DNA from: Pseudoalteromonas sp. S16_S37
GTDB lineage: Bacteria > Pseudomonadota > Gammaproteobacteria > Enterobacterales > Alteromonadaceae
Direction of reading: 5' to 3'
Length of the DNA stretch: 46,599 nt
Assembly (NCBI RefSeq): GCF_014694405.1
Contig: NZ_JAAUWV010000036.1
Span: forward strand, 1 to 46,599
In this document: positions 7,876 through 16,694 of the stretch, piece after piece
Layout of the letters: each line of letters begins with the position of its first letter
Position numbering within the stretch: the first letter of the stretch is position 1
Notes under the pieces: generated by a model
The model's database searches: none
What the model saw: only the letters and a program-made list of their open reading frames with translations
Told to the model about the DNA's origin: nothing
Position numbers and translations under genes: made by a program

Positions 7876-10220
7876 TGAAAAAGCGTACTTGGTGGATGTT
7901 GGGTGTTGCCATTCTTTTGTGTGGTTGTGTGACTTTGGGCATGAGCCATTTCGATGAGATATATGGTCAACCCAGCGTACAAGTACGTAGCGTTGAGTAT
8001 ACACAAGGTCATGGTTCACAGTATCTACAGCTTGTTAAACCTGTTTTAGAGCAGCGTTGTGTAGTGTGTCATGGTTGTTATGACGCACCTTGTCAGTTAA
8101 AGCTTTCTTCCCCCGAGGGTATTGATAGAGGCTTAAGTAAAGAGCGAGTTTACAATGGCACTCGACTATTGGCACAAGCACCTTCACGGTTACTTTTTGA
8201 TGCCGAAAATACGCAGCAGTGGCGCGATAAAGGGTTTACACCTGTACTGAACGAGCGCGCGCAAAGTGAACAGGCAAATCTGGCGGGAAGCGTTTTATAT
8301 AACAGCCTGCTGCTCAAAATAAGCAAGCCCTTTGTACAACAAGGCTTACTTGGGGATGAGTTTGATTTTTCGCTGGATAGAGAGCAAAGCTGTCCAAGTA
8401 TGGATGAGTTTAATGATTTCGCTAAAAGTAAGCCTCATGGCGGTATGCCTTACGGTTTGCCAGCCATTTCTCACGGCGAGTTTACACAGCTAGAGAGTTG
8501 GCTTAAAAACGGCGCAAAAATGGCACAGATTGCGCCACCTTTGGACGCAGAGTTGCAGCAAGTGAGTCGCTGGGAGCAGTTTTTAAATCAGCCAGGGCTG
8601 AAATATCAACTGGCTGCACGATATATTTATGAGCACTGGTATCTTGCGCACATTTATTTTCCTGAAAAAAATAGCAGTACTTCGCCTAACTTTTTTAAAT
8701 TGGTACGCTCAAAAACCCCGCCTGGCGAGCCGATAGATCTTATTGCTACGCGCCGCCCCTATGATGACCCAAACGTGTCGCGAGTGTATTATCGATTAAT
8801 GCATGAGCGCAGCAGCATTTTGTCAAAAACACATATGCCTTTGGCATTATCAGATAAAAAAATGGCGCGCTTGTACGAGCAGTTTATTGGTCCTGATTTT
8901 GAGGTAACGCAACTACCAAGTTACGAACCAGAAGTCAGCTCAAATCCTTTTAAGGCGTTTTCAGCCATTCCAGTTAAATCCAAGTATCAATTTATGCTGG
9001 ATGAAGCGGAATTGATCATTAAAGGATATATCAAAGGGCCAGTGTGTAGAGGTCAGGTTGCCCTTAATGTGATCAATGATCATTTTTGGGTAGCCTTCAT
9101 CGACCCAGAAAAAAACAGCATCCCCGCAGTGAGCGAACTACTGATGCGCCATGAAGATGACCTTGCCCTACCAGCTCAAGAGCAAAGCAATGTGTTACCT
9201 ATTTCAAGTTGGGTGAAATATGCCAACCGACAACATGAATATATTCGTGCCAAGACGCAACTTGCGAATGAGCTGCTAGCGGATGGCAAGTTACTGACGA
9301 CTGACTTGATTTGGCAAGGTGATGGTCATAACGATAATGCTGCGCTCACCGTATTTCGTCATTTTGACAGTGCAACAGTGGTAAAAGGCTTTGTTGGACA
9401 AGCGCCCAAAACAATGTGGCTGCTTGATTATGCGTTGTTTGAGCGGATCCATTACTTATTAGTGGCTGGGTTTGATGTATTTGGCAATATTGGGCATCAG
9501 CTACACACCCGTTTATATATGGACTTTTTGCGTTTAGAAGGTGAGCAAAACTTTATTAACTTACTGCCTCAAGATGTACGTCAGGAAGTAAAAAATCATT
9601 GGTATCGTCGCTCTAATGTCAGCTTGAGTGAGTTTATTAATCGTAAAAGTTTGTTAGCCGCGCCAACTGGGATTGAATACACCACAGACGACCCTAAAAC
9701 TGAACTATACGAAAAGATAGCGACTGTACTTAAACCCGTGTTGAGCCAGCGCTATAACTACAAAGCAGTAAAAGAGCCATTAGCAAGGTTAAATAACTTG
9801 CCTTTTCAAGCAATTAATTTACTGCCGCAAATCTCCTTTGTATTGCAAAGGCAAAGTAATGGCCAACATAAAGCGTTTACGTTAATTCATCACAATGCCC
9901 ACTACAATATTTCCTCATTACTGAATGAGGACGCACAGCGGGCACTTGAGGAAGACACTGCCACTTTAGTGCCGGGCTTTATAGGTGACTACCCTGAAGC
10001 TATATGGTATCTAGCGGATGAAGCTAATACTGAGGCCTTCGTTACGCAACTGCAAGCGGTGAGCAATGAGCAACAATACCGAGCGCTCACTGAGGCGTTT
10101 GCTATTCGCCGTACACATCCACAATTTTGGCAATACAGTGATTTATTGCACGATATTGCCATGCAATATCGTGGTGTGGAATACGGCTTATTCGATTACA
10201 ACCGATTAGAAAACCGCTAA
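7875..10220 (+). CDS. cti: fatty acid cis/trans isomerase
   Basis: A 781-residue periplasmic enzyme that converts cis unsaturated fatty acids of membrane lipids to trans without cofactor addition, stiffening the membrane under solvent, salt or heat stress. The N-terminus has a lipoprotein-type signal (ILLCGC, acceptor probably C18), and C62-V-V-C65-H66 is the single cytochrome c-type haem site known in Cti of Pseudomonas and Vibrio; two more cysteines (C68, C73) follow closely. The long C-terminal region contains the repeated MWLLDYALFERIHYLLVAGFDV-like helices of the family; length matches (about 760-780). It is translationally coupled to the 121-residue protein upstream. Post-translational haem attachment by the Ccm system would be required. 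Confidence 0.93.
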   Translation: MKKRTWWMLGVAILLCGCVTLGMSHFDEIYGQPSVQVRSVEYTQGHGSQYLQLVKPVLEQRCVVCHGCYDAPCQLKLSSPEGIDRGLSKERVYNGTRLLAQAPSRLLFDAENTQQWRDKGFTPVLNERAQSEQANLAGSVLYNSLLLKISKPFVQQGLLGDEFDFSLDREQSCPSMDEFNDFAKSKPHGGMPYGLPAISHGEFTQLESWLKNGAKMAQIAPPLDAELQQVSRWEQFLNQPGLKYQLAARYIYEHWYLAHIYFPEKNSSTSPNFFKLVRSKTPPGEPIDLIATRRPYDDPNVSRVYYRLMHERSSILSKTHMPLALSDKKMARLYEQFIGPDFEVTQLPSYEPEVSSNPFKAFSAIPVKSKYQFMLDEAELIIKGYIKGPVCRGQVALNVINDHFWVAFIDPEKNSIPAVSELLMRHEDDLALPAQEQSNVLPISSWVKYANRQHEYIRAKTQLANELLADGKLLTTDLIWQGDGHNDNAALTVFRHFDSATVVKGFVGQAPKTMWLLDYALFERIHYLLVAGFDVFGNIGHQLHTRLYMDFLRLEGEQNFINLLPQDVRQEVKNHWYRRSNVSLSEFINRKSLLAAPTGIEYTTDDPKTELYEKIATVLKPVLSQRYNYKAVKEPLARLNNLPFQAINLLPQISFVLQRQSNGQHKAFTLIHHNAHYNISSLLNEDAQRALEEDTATLVPGFIGDYPEAIWYLADEANTEAFVTQLQAVSNEQQYRALTEAFAIRRTHPQFWQYSDLLHDIAMQYRGVEYGLFDYNRLENR

Positions 10221-10242
10221 TAAGCAGACTTGAAAAGTTACC

Positions 10243-10274
10243 CCTCAGTCAGTGCACAATCGTGCTGGCTGAGG
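10243..10274 (+). terminator. strong hairpin after cti
   Basis: CCTCAGTCA / TGGCTGAGG plus GCAC / GTGC pair around a 4-base loop, with a two-base bulge. It lies 23 bases after the cti stop and 39 bases before the next start. No clear T run follows, so it may be a weak terminator or an mRNA-end stabiliser. Confidence 0.4.
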
Positions 10275-10312
10275 TATGATAATGGCCTTTTAAAGTACAA
10301 AGAGAGAGCGCA

Positions 10313-10933
10313 ATGTCAGCCAATATCACTAAGCTAGCCGTGATGTTAGAAATGCAAAATGCCATGAATACCAAAGTACATGAGCAGTGGTTTAACCAAG
10401 GGTTTGAGTGGTACCGAGCAATTTGGGTTGAATGTGCCGAAATGCTAGATCATTACGGCTGGAAATGGTGGAAAAAGCAAACACCGGATACTGAGCAAGT
10501 GATTTTAGAGCTCGTGGATATTTTTCACTTTGGTCTTTCTTTGCGTATTGATGGCAAAACCTCTTATCAGCAACTTGCCGAGCAACTCGATAGCGAATTA
10601 AGTCAACCACAAACAGCTGCTGATTTTAAACAAACACTCGAAACGTTAGCGGCAAGTGCTGTTGCAAATAAACAATTTAATGCTCAGGCATTTGCTGGCT
10701 GTATGCAACAAATCGGTATGGATATTGATGATTTATACCGTGGTTATGTTGGTAAAAATACCTTGAATTTCTTCCGTCAAGATCACGGTTATAAAGATGG
10801 CACATATATCAAGGTGTGGAATAATCAAGAAGACAACGAGCACTTAGTTGAAGTGGTAAAAAGCCTAGATACTGAACATCCAGACTTTGCGAAAAACGTT
10901 TACGCTGGGTTACAGGCTCGTTACCCAAGCTAA
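10313..10933 (+). CDS. dUTP diphosphatase, dimeric all-alpha type
   Basis: A 206-residue protein of the all-alpha NTP pyrophosphohydrolase class (dUTPase_2, related to MazG). It should hydrolyse dUTP to dUMP and diphosphate, keeping uracil out of DNA and supplying dTMP synthesis. Visible signatures are EWYRAIWVECAEMLDHYGWKWWKK (about residues 32-55) and EQVILELVDIFHFGLSL (62-78), which hold the E-x-x-E and E-x-x-D metal ligands; FFRQDHGYKDGTY near residue 145 is the K-x-G-x-Y type substrate loop. The ATG follows AGAGAGAG. It stands alone, convergent with yrfG. Confidence 0.85.
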   Translation: MSANITKLAVMLEMQNAMNTKVHEQWFNQGFEWYRAIWVECAEMLDHYGWKWWKKQTPDTEQVILELVDIFHFGLSLRIDGKTSYQQLAEQLDSELSQPQTAADFKQTLETLAASAVANKQFNAQAFAGCMQQIGMDIDDLYRGYVGKNTLNFFRQDHGYKDGTYIKVWNNQEDNEHLVEVVKSLDTEHPDFAKNVYAGLQARYPS

Positions 10934-10952
10934 CCTACTAGCTAACCTACTA
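10929..10952. repeat. two tandem copies of a 12-base unit between dUTPase and yrfG
   Basis: GCTAACCTACTA is repeated exactly twice. The first copy contains the dUTPase TAA stop and the second reaches the yrfG stop, so a slippage duplication has set the spacing between the two convergent genes. Confidence 0.8.
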
Positions 10953-11612
10953 TTTGATAGGTAGTAACGTCCTATAGTCTGTAATAGATAAATAGTCAGT
11001 AATGACATTTACTGGCTGTTTACTATCAGGATTGGCGACTGCAAGTATGTGAGCAATGCCAAACTCTTCTGCAGCTTTTAGCACACTCAAACTGTCGTCC
11101 ACAAATAGAGTGCGTTGCTTATCAAAACCAAGATCTGCTTGAACTTGCTGCCAAAGTGATTGGCTTTCCTTACTCACGCCATAATGATGCGTGGAGATTA
11201 ATACATCTAAATAGTGAGCAAAATCAGCAAGCTCTATTTTTAAGCTCAAACTATCTGGGTGCGCGTTGGTAAGTAATATCAGCTCCTTGCCTGCATCTTT
11301 GAGCGCCGTTAAAAACTCAGGCACATCTTCTCGAACAGAGATTAAATCTTGGATCTCTCGCTTTAGCTGCATAATGGGTAAACCCAGTTGCTCTTGCCAG
11401 TAGTCCAAGCAGTACCATTGAATTTGGCCATGAACGGCTTCGTAACGTTTTAGTATGTCAGCTTTTGCGGCTTCAAAACTGATGTTTTGTTTTTTGGCAT
11501 GTTCAGTCGGAATAATATGTTGCCAAAAGTAGCTGTCAAAATGTAGGTCAAGCAAAGTACCATCCATATCGAATAGTACGGTATCAATTTCAGACCAATT
11601 TAGCATAGGCAT
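10950..11612 (-). CDS. yrfG: GMP/IMP nucleotidase, HAD superfamily
   Basis: A 220-residue HAD phosphatase. VLFDMDGTLLDLHFDSYFW holds the DxDGT nucleophile motif and the YrfG-specific continuation; LLTNAHPDSL is motif II (Thr), and FVDDSLSVLKAAEEFGI carries motif IV aspartates. E. coli YrfG (222 residues) dephosphorylates GMP and IMP. It is divergent from nudE with about 55 bases between, the same arrangement found around yrfG and nudE in enterobacteria, which supports the assignment. The ATG at 11612 has only a weak ribosome site. Confidence 0.9.
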   Translation of the reverse strand: MPMLNWSEIDTVLFDMDGTLLDLHFDSYFWQHIIPTEHAKKQNISFEAAKADILKRYEAVHGQIQWYCLDYWQEQLGLPIMQLKREIQDLISVREDVPEFLTALKDAGKELILLTNAHPDSLSLKIELADFAHYLDVLISTHHYGVSKESQSLWQQVQADLGFDKQRTLFVDDSLSVLKAAEEFGIAHILAVANPDSKQPVNVITDYLSITDYRTLLPIK

Positions 11613-11666
11613 TTATCTTCAAAGGCTTTATGATTAAGTGTATGTCATCATAACAAATAAATACTT

Positions 11667-12230
11667 ATGTCACAGAAAAAGCATCCAATTCCTCCTGAGA
11701 TCTTACAGTGCGAAGTTACTGCAAAAAGTCGCTTATTTACTGTTGAAGCGTTACATCTGCAGTTTTCAAATGGAGAGCAGCGCCAGTATGAGCGTATTCG
11801 TGGTGGAGGGCGAGGTGCGGTGATGATAGTGCCAATAACTGCTAATAATGAGCTATTATTAGTAAGGGAATATTGTGCTGGAACACACAATTATCAGCTT
11901 GGCTTTCCAAAAGGGCTTATTGACCCTGGAGAAACGCCAATTGAGGCCGGTAATCGTGAGCTAAAAGAAGAAGTGGGCTTTGGCGCCAAGCAGTTTTGTG
12001 ACCTAAAAACGTTATCATTGGCACCTAGTTACTTTAATGCCCGAATGCATATTTTGGTTGCCAAAGAGTTGTATCCAGAGCAATTAGAAGGGGATGAACC
12101 AGAACCCTTAGTTACCGTTAGGTGGCCTTTAGAGCAGTGGCAAACGCTACTGAGCCAAAGCGATTTTACGGAGGCACGTAGTGTTGCAGCATTGTTATTG
12201 CTTCAACAATATTTAGCGGCGGAGGTTTAA
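11667..12230 (+). CDS. nudE: ADP compounds hydrolase NudE
   Basis: A 187-residue Nudix hydrolase. The Nudix box is complete: G-LIDPG-E-TPIEAGN-RELKEEVGF at about residues 85-107, giving the GX5EX7REUXEEXGU pattern with its Mg-binding glutamates. E. coli NudE (186 residues) cleaves ADP-ribose, NADH and Ap3A/Ap2A. The SLAPSYFNARMHILVAKELYPE segment after the box is typical of the NudE subgroup. It is directly followed by cysQ, whose ribosome site GGAGG lies inside the nudE end, so the two form an operon that clears nucleotide by-products (ADP-ribose type compounds and PAP). Confidence 0.93.
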   Translation: MSQKKHPIPPEILQCEVTAKSRLFTVEALHLQFSNGEQRQYERIRGGGRGAVMIVPITANNELLLVREYCAGTHNYQLGFPKGLIDPGETPIEAGNRELKEEVGFGAKQFCDLKTLSLAPSYFNARMHILVAKELYPEQLEGDEPEPLVTVRWPLEQWQTLLSQSDFTEARSVAALLLLQQYLAAEV

Positions 12231-12231
12231 C

Positions 12232-13026
12232 ATGCAAAAACTGCTCGAGCCTTGTATCGCCCTCGCTATCAAAGCTGGGGACGCAATTATGGACATCTAT
12301 CAAAATGAAGATATCGGTACGCGAGAAAAGTCAGATCATACCCCGGTTACTGAAGCCGATTTAGCGGCGAATGAAGTACTTATGGCTGGCTTGAAAGCGT
12401 TGGCCCCTGATATTCCTATTATGTCTGAAGAAACACCTATCCCCGAGTTGTCTCAGCGTGAAAAATGGCAGCGTTATTGGCTGTTAGATCCGATGGATGG
12501 CACGGGAGAGTTCATTTTGCAAAGTGGTGATTTTGCAGTAAATATTGCCTTGGTTGAAAATAATCAACCGGTGTTAGGTGTGATCCACTGGCCATCAAAG
12601 CAAACAACTTATTACGCGACTAAAGGACATGGTGCCTTTAAACGTACCGTTGATGATCAGCAGCAGATATTTGTTGCTCCCCCTAATAGTCTGACATTGG
12701 CAGTGAGCCGTCGGCAAAAATTAGAAGCTGTGAGTCAATATCTGAATAGCCAATTTGACACAGTGGCTTTAGGGTCATGCTCCTTAAAAGCCTGTTTGAT
12801 TGCCGAAGGAAAAGCGGATTGCTTTTTACGTGTTGGTCCTACAGGTGAGTGGGACACGGGCGCCTCACAGGTTATTGTTGAAGAGGCGGGTGGATGTATA
12901 ACCGACGCCGAATTTAACCCACTGACGTACAATCAGCGCGAGCATACAGAAAACCCAGACTTTATCGTGATGGGGCATCCTGATTGGCAATGGCAAAAAC
13001 TGATCACCCCCCATCATCGCAGCTAA
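12232..13026 (+). CDS. cysQ: 3'(2'),5'-bisphosphate nucleotidase CysQ
   Basis: A 264-residue member of the lithium-sensitive inositol-phosphatase fold. SDHTPVTEADLAAN binds metal, ISEETP holds the EE pair (residues 65-66 region), LLDPMDGTGEFI is the DPxDGT motif, and GEWDTGASQVIVEEAGG is the second phosphate-metal motif. It removes the 3' phosphate from PAP formed in sulfate assimilation and coenzyme A transfer reactions. The DGTKEF lysine of many CysQ proteins is Gly here. It is co-transcribed with nudE, and the same nudE-cysQ pairing is found in enterobacteria and marine relatives. Confidence 0.93.
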   Translation: MQKLLEPCIALAIKAGDAIMDIYQNEDIGTREKSDHTPVTEADLAANEVLMAGLKALAPDIPIMSEETPIPELSQREKWQRYWLLDPMDGTGEFILQSGDFAVNIALVENNQPVLGVIHWPSKQTTYYATKGHGAFKRTVDDQQQIFVAPPNSLTLAVSRRQKLEAVSQYLNSQFDTVALGSCSLKACLIAEGKADCFLRVGPTGEWDTGASQVIVEEAGGCITDAEFNPLTYNQREHTENPDFIVMGHPDWQWQKLITPHHRS

Positions 13027-13080
13027 TATTGCGTTTTGTGTGATATTTGCTCACTTAGTTTGTTTTGGTGTTTTAAATGC

Positions 13081-13108
13081 TTGCATTTAAAATTCAATCC
13101 TATATGAT
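13081..13108 (+). promoter_or_regulatory. sigma-70 promoter of the initiator tRNA operon
   Basis: TTGCAT at 13081-13086 and TATGAT at 13103-13108 are separated by 16 bases, and AGCGACCTC follows the -10, a GC-containing discriminator as expected for stringently controlled stable RNA promoters. The first tRNA begins about 73 bases beyond the predicted start. Confidence 0.65.
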
Positions 13109-13187
13109 AGCGACCTCTTCGAAAGACATGCCTTAACAGCTTGTTTATTGAAGGATAAAATTTAAGATATTTTCTTAAATTTACAGG

Positions 13188-13264
<77 letters not shown>

Positions 13265-13330
13265 ATTTTTTGGTTCTGTAAAACTTCTTCAGTGAGTCAG
13301 AAGTATAAAATAGCACTTACAAATTACAGG
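13265..13330 (+). repeat. spacer repeat, first copy
   Basis: 66 bases between tRNA copies 1 and 2. It matches the spacer between copies 2 and 3 at nearly every base, apart from a small insertion, a small deletion and a substitution. It contains ACTTCT ... AGAAGT, which can pair as a small stem and may guide tRNA processing. Confidence 0.8.
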
Positions 13331-13407
<77 letters not shown>

Positions 13408-13473
13408 ATTTTTTGGTTCTGTAAAACTTCTATCAGTGAGTCAGAAGTATAAAAAGCACTTACAAATCACAGG
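13408..13473 (+). repeat. spacer repeat, second copy
   Basis: 66 bases, near-identical to the spacer at 13265-13330; shows that the array grew by duplication of a 143-base unit (tRNA plus spacer). Confidence 0.8.
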
Positions 13474-13550
<77 letters not shown>

Positions 13551-13558
13551 ATTCTTGG

Positions 13559-13582
13559 TTATGCCGAAGGTCATCGGTTTTT
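13559..13582 (+). other. degenerate tRNA-like fragment or short terminator after the tRNA array
   Basis: TTATGCCGAAGGTCATCGGTT resembles the anticodon-stem to T-arm part of the tRNA copies (ATAACCCGAAGGTCGTCGGTT) and sits where a fourth copy would end. It can also fold CCGA / TCGG around 6 bases with TTTTT following, so it may now serve as the array's terminator. Confidence 0.4.
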
Positions 13583-13730
13583 CAGCACTTTCTTAAATAT
13601 TTTCAAAAGCTTTTTCACCTGTGATAACAGGCTTTTAGAACTTTCTTGTTTTTCTAAATAAACTCGCTCCCTGATTATGTGATGCCTTGTATTTTTTGTG
13701 GCTAAACACCCGCTGGTATCACAAGATTGA

Positions 13731-13756
13731 TAAGAGCAAAGCGAACTTTGCTCTTA
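13731..13756. terminator. bidirectional hairpin between tRNA array and dipeptidase gene
   Basis: TAAGAGCAAAG / CTTTGCTCTTA form a perfect 11-base stem with a CGAA loop, 10 bases beyond the leftward dipeptidase stop. T runs are modest on both sides; it probably ends the dipeptidase transcript and backs up termination of the tRNA operon. Confidence 0.65.
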
Positions 13757-13766
13757 CATGAAGATA

Positions 13767-14915
13767 TTAAAACTGTGTTGCGTACTCTTCAGCCTGACGC
13801 CACACTCGCAGCGTATTGCCACTTAGAATTTTTTTGATCTGACCTTCGCTATACCCTCTATCTAACAAGCCTTGAATAAGGTTTGGGTAGCTAGATACAT
13901 CTTTAAGGCCTGCAGGAAGAGAATCACCCACGCCATCATAGTCAGAGCCAATACCCACATGATCGATGCCAATCAGTTTTACTACATGGTCAATATGATC
14001 TAGTACCTGCTCTAATGATGCGTATGGGAAAGGGTTTTCTTTTATGTATGTTTCTCTCTCATCTGCTTTATTACGTTGTTCATACCAATTACGGGCGCTT
14101 GCTGTGACAAAGCTAGAACCAAAATTAATTTGGATCACCCCGCCATTTTTCTTCAGTGCTTTGAGCATCTCATCATCCATATTACGCTCAAAACCAGGCG
14201 TGTACTTACGTAGCGATGAGTGAGAGGCGATGACAGGTACTTTAGACAGCTCCATCACTTGATAAAAAGCGGCATCTGAAATATGAGAAACATCGATGAG
14301 CATACCGATTCTGTTCATCTCAACAACGAGTTCTTTACCAAATGGGCTCAGGCCTTTCCACTTGCGGCGGATATCATAAGATGAATCAGAAATATGGTTG
14401 CTTTGCGAATGCGCTAAAGTGATATAGCGTACACCTCTGTCAAAGAAATGTTTTAGATTTTTTAACTCTCCTTCTATCGGCGAGCCATTCTCCATCCCCA
14501 TCGCAATGGATATTTTGCCTTGTTTAAAATGGGTGTAGATATCTTTGCTTGATTTAGCCATCGCAAATTTATCTGGCGCTCTGAACACCAACGCTTCCAT
14601 GCCATCAATGAGCTGGTTAGCCAATTGATAGCTTTTGCCTTTGCCTTCAAATTCAAGATTGGCGGGAATATAAATAGACATAAAAGGCGCATTTAAGCCA
14701 CCTTTAACAGCTCGCGGATAATCAAAGTCTCCGCCTTCTGTGGCTTGGCTGACATCATCCCATTTATCTTTGATGCGATAGGGAACGTCGATATGAGTAT
14801 CGATAAGAATACTTTTTTGAGCGATGCGCAAAGCGCGTTCAGACGCTTGATAGTCCTGTGCTTGTACAGATAATGCTGACAAAGCAAGGGCGCAAAGAGT
14901 AAAACGTAATGTCAT
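13767..14915 (-). CDS. membrane dipeptidase, peptidase family M19
   Basis: A 382-residue zinc dipeptidase of the renal-dipeptidase type. A signal peptide (MTLRFTLCALALSALSVQA) targets it to the periplasm. Metal ligands are visible in IDTHIDVPYRI (H and D near residue 41-43), the bridging Glu in AMGMENGSPI, and histidines in LAHSQSNHI and VIASHSS; GIGSDYDGVG near residue 320 is the C-terminal family signature. It should cleave dipeptides, including some D-containing ones, for nutrient use or cell-wall turnover. It is downstream of yheT-yheU on the same strand, with a hairpin after its stop. Confidence 0.92.
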   Translation of the reverse strand: MTLRFTLCALALSALSVQAQDYQASERALRIAQKSILIDTHIDVPYRIKDKWDDVSQATEGGDFDYPRAVKGGLNAPFMSIYIPANLEFEGKGKSYQLANQLIDGMEALVFRAPDKFAMAKSSKDIYTHFKQGKISIAMGMENGSPIEGELKNLKHFFDRGVRYITLAHSQSNHISDSSYDIRRKWKGLSPFGKELVVEMNRIGMLIDVSHISDAAFYQVMELSKVPVIASHSSLRKYTPGFERNMDDEMLKALKKNGGVIQINFGSSFVTASARNWYEQRNKADERETYIKENPFPYASLEQVLDHIDHVVKLIGIDHVGIGSDYDGVGDSLPAGLKDVSSYPNLIQGLLDRGYSEGQIKKILSGNTLRVWRQAEEYATQF

Positions 14916-14990
14916 TAGCCTGCCTTAATAATTATTGGTATACCCAGACTATAACTGAAAACTTCGGTAGGCTAAATGGTCTGCGACCAG

Positions 14991-15239
14991 TTACTCGTAT
15001 TGCGGGTATTCTTCAGCTCGCATAGCTTGAAATTGCGCCTTTGAGACGATGTTGACAGACTCATGTAACTGCGAAAACACAATGACGGCTTCGCCACTTT
15101 TTAATTGCGCCTTTACATGTTCTACTTTGGTTTCTGTAGAGAACTCCTGATCCCCATAATCAGTGCCTTCACGAAGCACGTAATGTTCAATCAGGTTGTT
15201 TAAGGTGTCTGTGTCTAATTGTTGGTAAGGGATGATCAC
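14991..15239 (-). CDS. yheU: YheU family protein
   Basis: An 82-residue member of the YheU (UPF0270) family, whose function is unknown. [29 protein letters not shown] matches the family opening, and [16 protein letters not shown] its centre. It starts with GTG, and that codon shares bases with the TGA stop of yheT (GTGA at 15236-15239), so the two are translationally coupled, as yheT-yheU are neighbours in enterobacteria. Confidence 0.9.
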   Translation of the reverse strand: MIIPYQQLDTDTLNNLIEHYVLREGTDYGDQEFSTETKVEHVKAQLKSGEAVIVFSQLHESVNIVSKAQFQAMRAEEYPQYE

Positions 15240-16216
15240 TTTAGTTTCCTTTGGTTCAGCTCGTTAAAATAGTGGGGCACCACTTTTTCTAGCCAAAATT
15301 GTGGTTTCAGTGGGTTTGTGCCACTAATAAAACCTACGTGCCCGCCAGTGCTAGATACTGCGAGCGTGACGTTATCACTTACTTGCTCAGGTTTTGGGAC
15401 TGCTTGTGACGACAACATAGGGTCGTCTTCTGCGTGGATCACCAACGTAGGGGTGGTGATATCTTTGAGATAATTTTGGGCACTGGCTTTTGCATAGTAA
15501 TCCTCGGCATTTTCAAAACCATGCAGCGGGGCTGTGATCAAATTATCAAACTGCCATAAATCATCGATGGCATAAAGCTGCTGCTCATCAACTGTTAACA
15601 CGTCTGTAATGGTGTCGAGTTTGCGTGCAAAAGAGCGCTTCATTCTATCGAGCAAATATTTTTGATAAAGACCATAACAGCTTTTTCTGATCACTTGGCA
15701 CGATGATGACAAGTGATGAGGCGCAGAGATCACCGCCGCGCCATGTAAACCACTTTGCGTTTGCTGCTCACCCAAATACTTAGCTAACACGTTGCCACCC
15801 AAAGAAAACCCTACCGCGTACAAAGGTCTATCAACATAACGTTGTTTAAGAGTATGTATTAAAAAGCCAAGATCAGAGGTTTCGCCACTGTGATAAGCAC
15901 GCGGTAAGCGGTTAGCCTGTCGAGAACAGTTACGAAAATGCATCAGTACGGCATCAAAGCCTTTTTGGGTGAGTGCTTTGAGCATACCTTTGGCGTAAAA
16001 ACTATTAATGTTCCCCTCTAGGCCATGTAACACAATCGCAAGAGGTGCATTAGGGCGTTGCTCTTTAGCCCAAGCTAATTCTAAAAAATCGCCATCTGGG
16101 GTGGTTAATTCTTCAAATTTAACAGGCACTTTTTGCAGTGGTCGAAAAAAGCGCGGCAAAATTGTTTGAGCATGTCGATTGCGCATCCACCATGCGCTGT
16201 TAAATGAGTAGTCCAT
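15236..16216 (-). CDS. yheT: alpha/beta hydrolase YheT
   Basis: About 326 residues, homologous to E. coli YheT (340), an alpha/beta hydrolase of the UPF0017 group with unknown natural ester substrate. The opening [18 protein letters not shown], the oxyanion segment [17 protein letters not shown], the nucleophile elbow GFSLGGNV and the C-terminal GGHVGFISG with the catalytic His are all present. The Met at 16216 (MDYSF...) is preferred because the in-frame TTG at 16303 lies inside the terminator of the upstream gene; Met at 16261 is a second choice. No candidate start has a strong ribosome site. It overlaps yheU by four bases. Confidence 0.88.
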   Translation of the reverse strand: MDYSFNSAWWMRNRHAQTILPRFFRPLQKVPVKFEELTTPDGDFLELAWAKEQRPNAPLAIVLHGLEGNINSFYAKGMLKALTQKGFDAVLMHFRNCSRQANRLPRAYHSGETSDLGFLIHTLKQRYVDRPLYAVGFSLGGNVLAKYLGEQQTQSGLHGAAVISAPHHLSSSCQVIRKSCYGLYQKYLLDRMKRSFARKLDTITDVLTVDEQQLYAIDDLWQFDNLITAPLHGFENAEDYYAKASAQNYLKDITTPTLVIHAEDDPMLSSQAVPKPEQVSDNVTLAVSSTGGHVGFISGTNPLKPQFWLEKVVPHYFNELNQRKLK

Positions 16217-16285
16217 AAAGCGTCTTACAATCCAAGGTGGCAGCAGTGTAGCAAAGATCATTAAAACTGTTGAGTGCAAAAATAA

Positions 16286-16320
16286 AAAGCACCCGACTAA
16301 CAAGGTTAGTAAGGTGCTTT
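16286..16320 (-). terminator. intrinsic terminator between the DUF3149-type gene and yheT
   Basis: AAAGCACC / GGTGCTTT and ACTAAC / GTTAGT stems, interrupted by a two-base internal loop, are followed on the leftward strand by TTATTTTT. It closes the transcript of the 46-residue gene, so yheT must have its own promoter within about 70 bases. Confidence 0.8.
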
Positions 16321-16430
16321 GTGCGTCGTGCTTAATTCTTTTACTTCTGGGGGAACCAGTAATCGGGTCGTTAACACCCTTAATGTTGATTTAATGCATG
16401 GATCATCAAGCTCAACATAGGCTTAAATAA

Positions 16431-16571
16431 TTAATTTGGTACTTCAGCTTCTTGTACTTTTTTAATGAAGTAGTAAACGTAGAAGATACATAGTCCAATC
16501 ACCACGCCTAAAATCCCAAAAGAGAGAAACAACACTGGGTCACTGAAAAAATCTCTAAAGAATACGTTCAT
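16431..16571 (-). CDS. 46-residue single-helix membrane protein, DUF3149-like
   Basis: The product opens MNVFFRDFFSDPVLFLSFGI, continues with one strong membrane helix (about residues 13-36) and ends in a short charged tail (KKVQEAEVPN). The DPVxxLSxxG pattern before the helix is what I recall for DUF3149 proteins of gammaproteobacteria, whose role is unknown. AGGAGG lies 9 bases before the ATG, strong support for a real gene despite its size. Upstream is a -10 sequence and an FNR-like box at -41.5; downstream is an intrinsic terminator, so it forms its own transcription unit. A small subunit or helper of an inner-membrane respiratory complex would fit, but this is inference. Confidence 0.8.
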   Translation of the reverse strand: MNVFFRDFFSDPVLFLSFGILGVVIGLCIFYVYYFIKKVQEAEVPN

Positions 16572-16602
16572 GGCTGATGCCTCCTAACTTGTCGATGAAG
16601 TA

Positions 16603-16644
16603 ATCTTAGTTGAGGAGAGATAGGGGAGATATGATCTCGATCAA
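16603..16644 (-). promoter_or_regulatory. class II FNR-like promoter of the DUF3149-type gene
   Basis: ATGATCTCGATCAA at 16631-16644 differs by one base from the FNR consensus TTGAT-N4-ATCAA. TAAGAT on the leftward strand (16608-16603) is a good -10. With that -10, the start would be near 16596 and the box centre (16637.5) falls at -41.5, the exact class II activator position. The leader would be about 25 bases with AGGAGG in it. Confidence 0.6.
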
Positions 16645-16680
16645 GTTTCAAACCGGGCAGGCGAAAGCGATACTCAGAGC

Positions 16681-16694
16681 TTGATCTCGATCAT
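16681..16694. promoter_or_regulatory. second FNR-like box
   Basis: TTGATCTCGATCAT matches TTGAT-N4-ATCAA with one mismatch and shares the CTCG centre of the first box. Its centre is exactly 50 bases upstream, at about -91.5, and it overlaps the last codons of the TIGR02444 gene. Confidence 0.55.

Noticed and set aside
10929..10952. 12-base tandem repeat as a possible CRISPR or VNTR start
   Set aside because: Only two units without spacers; a simple slippage duplication at a gene junction.
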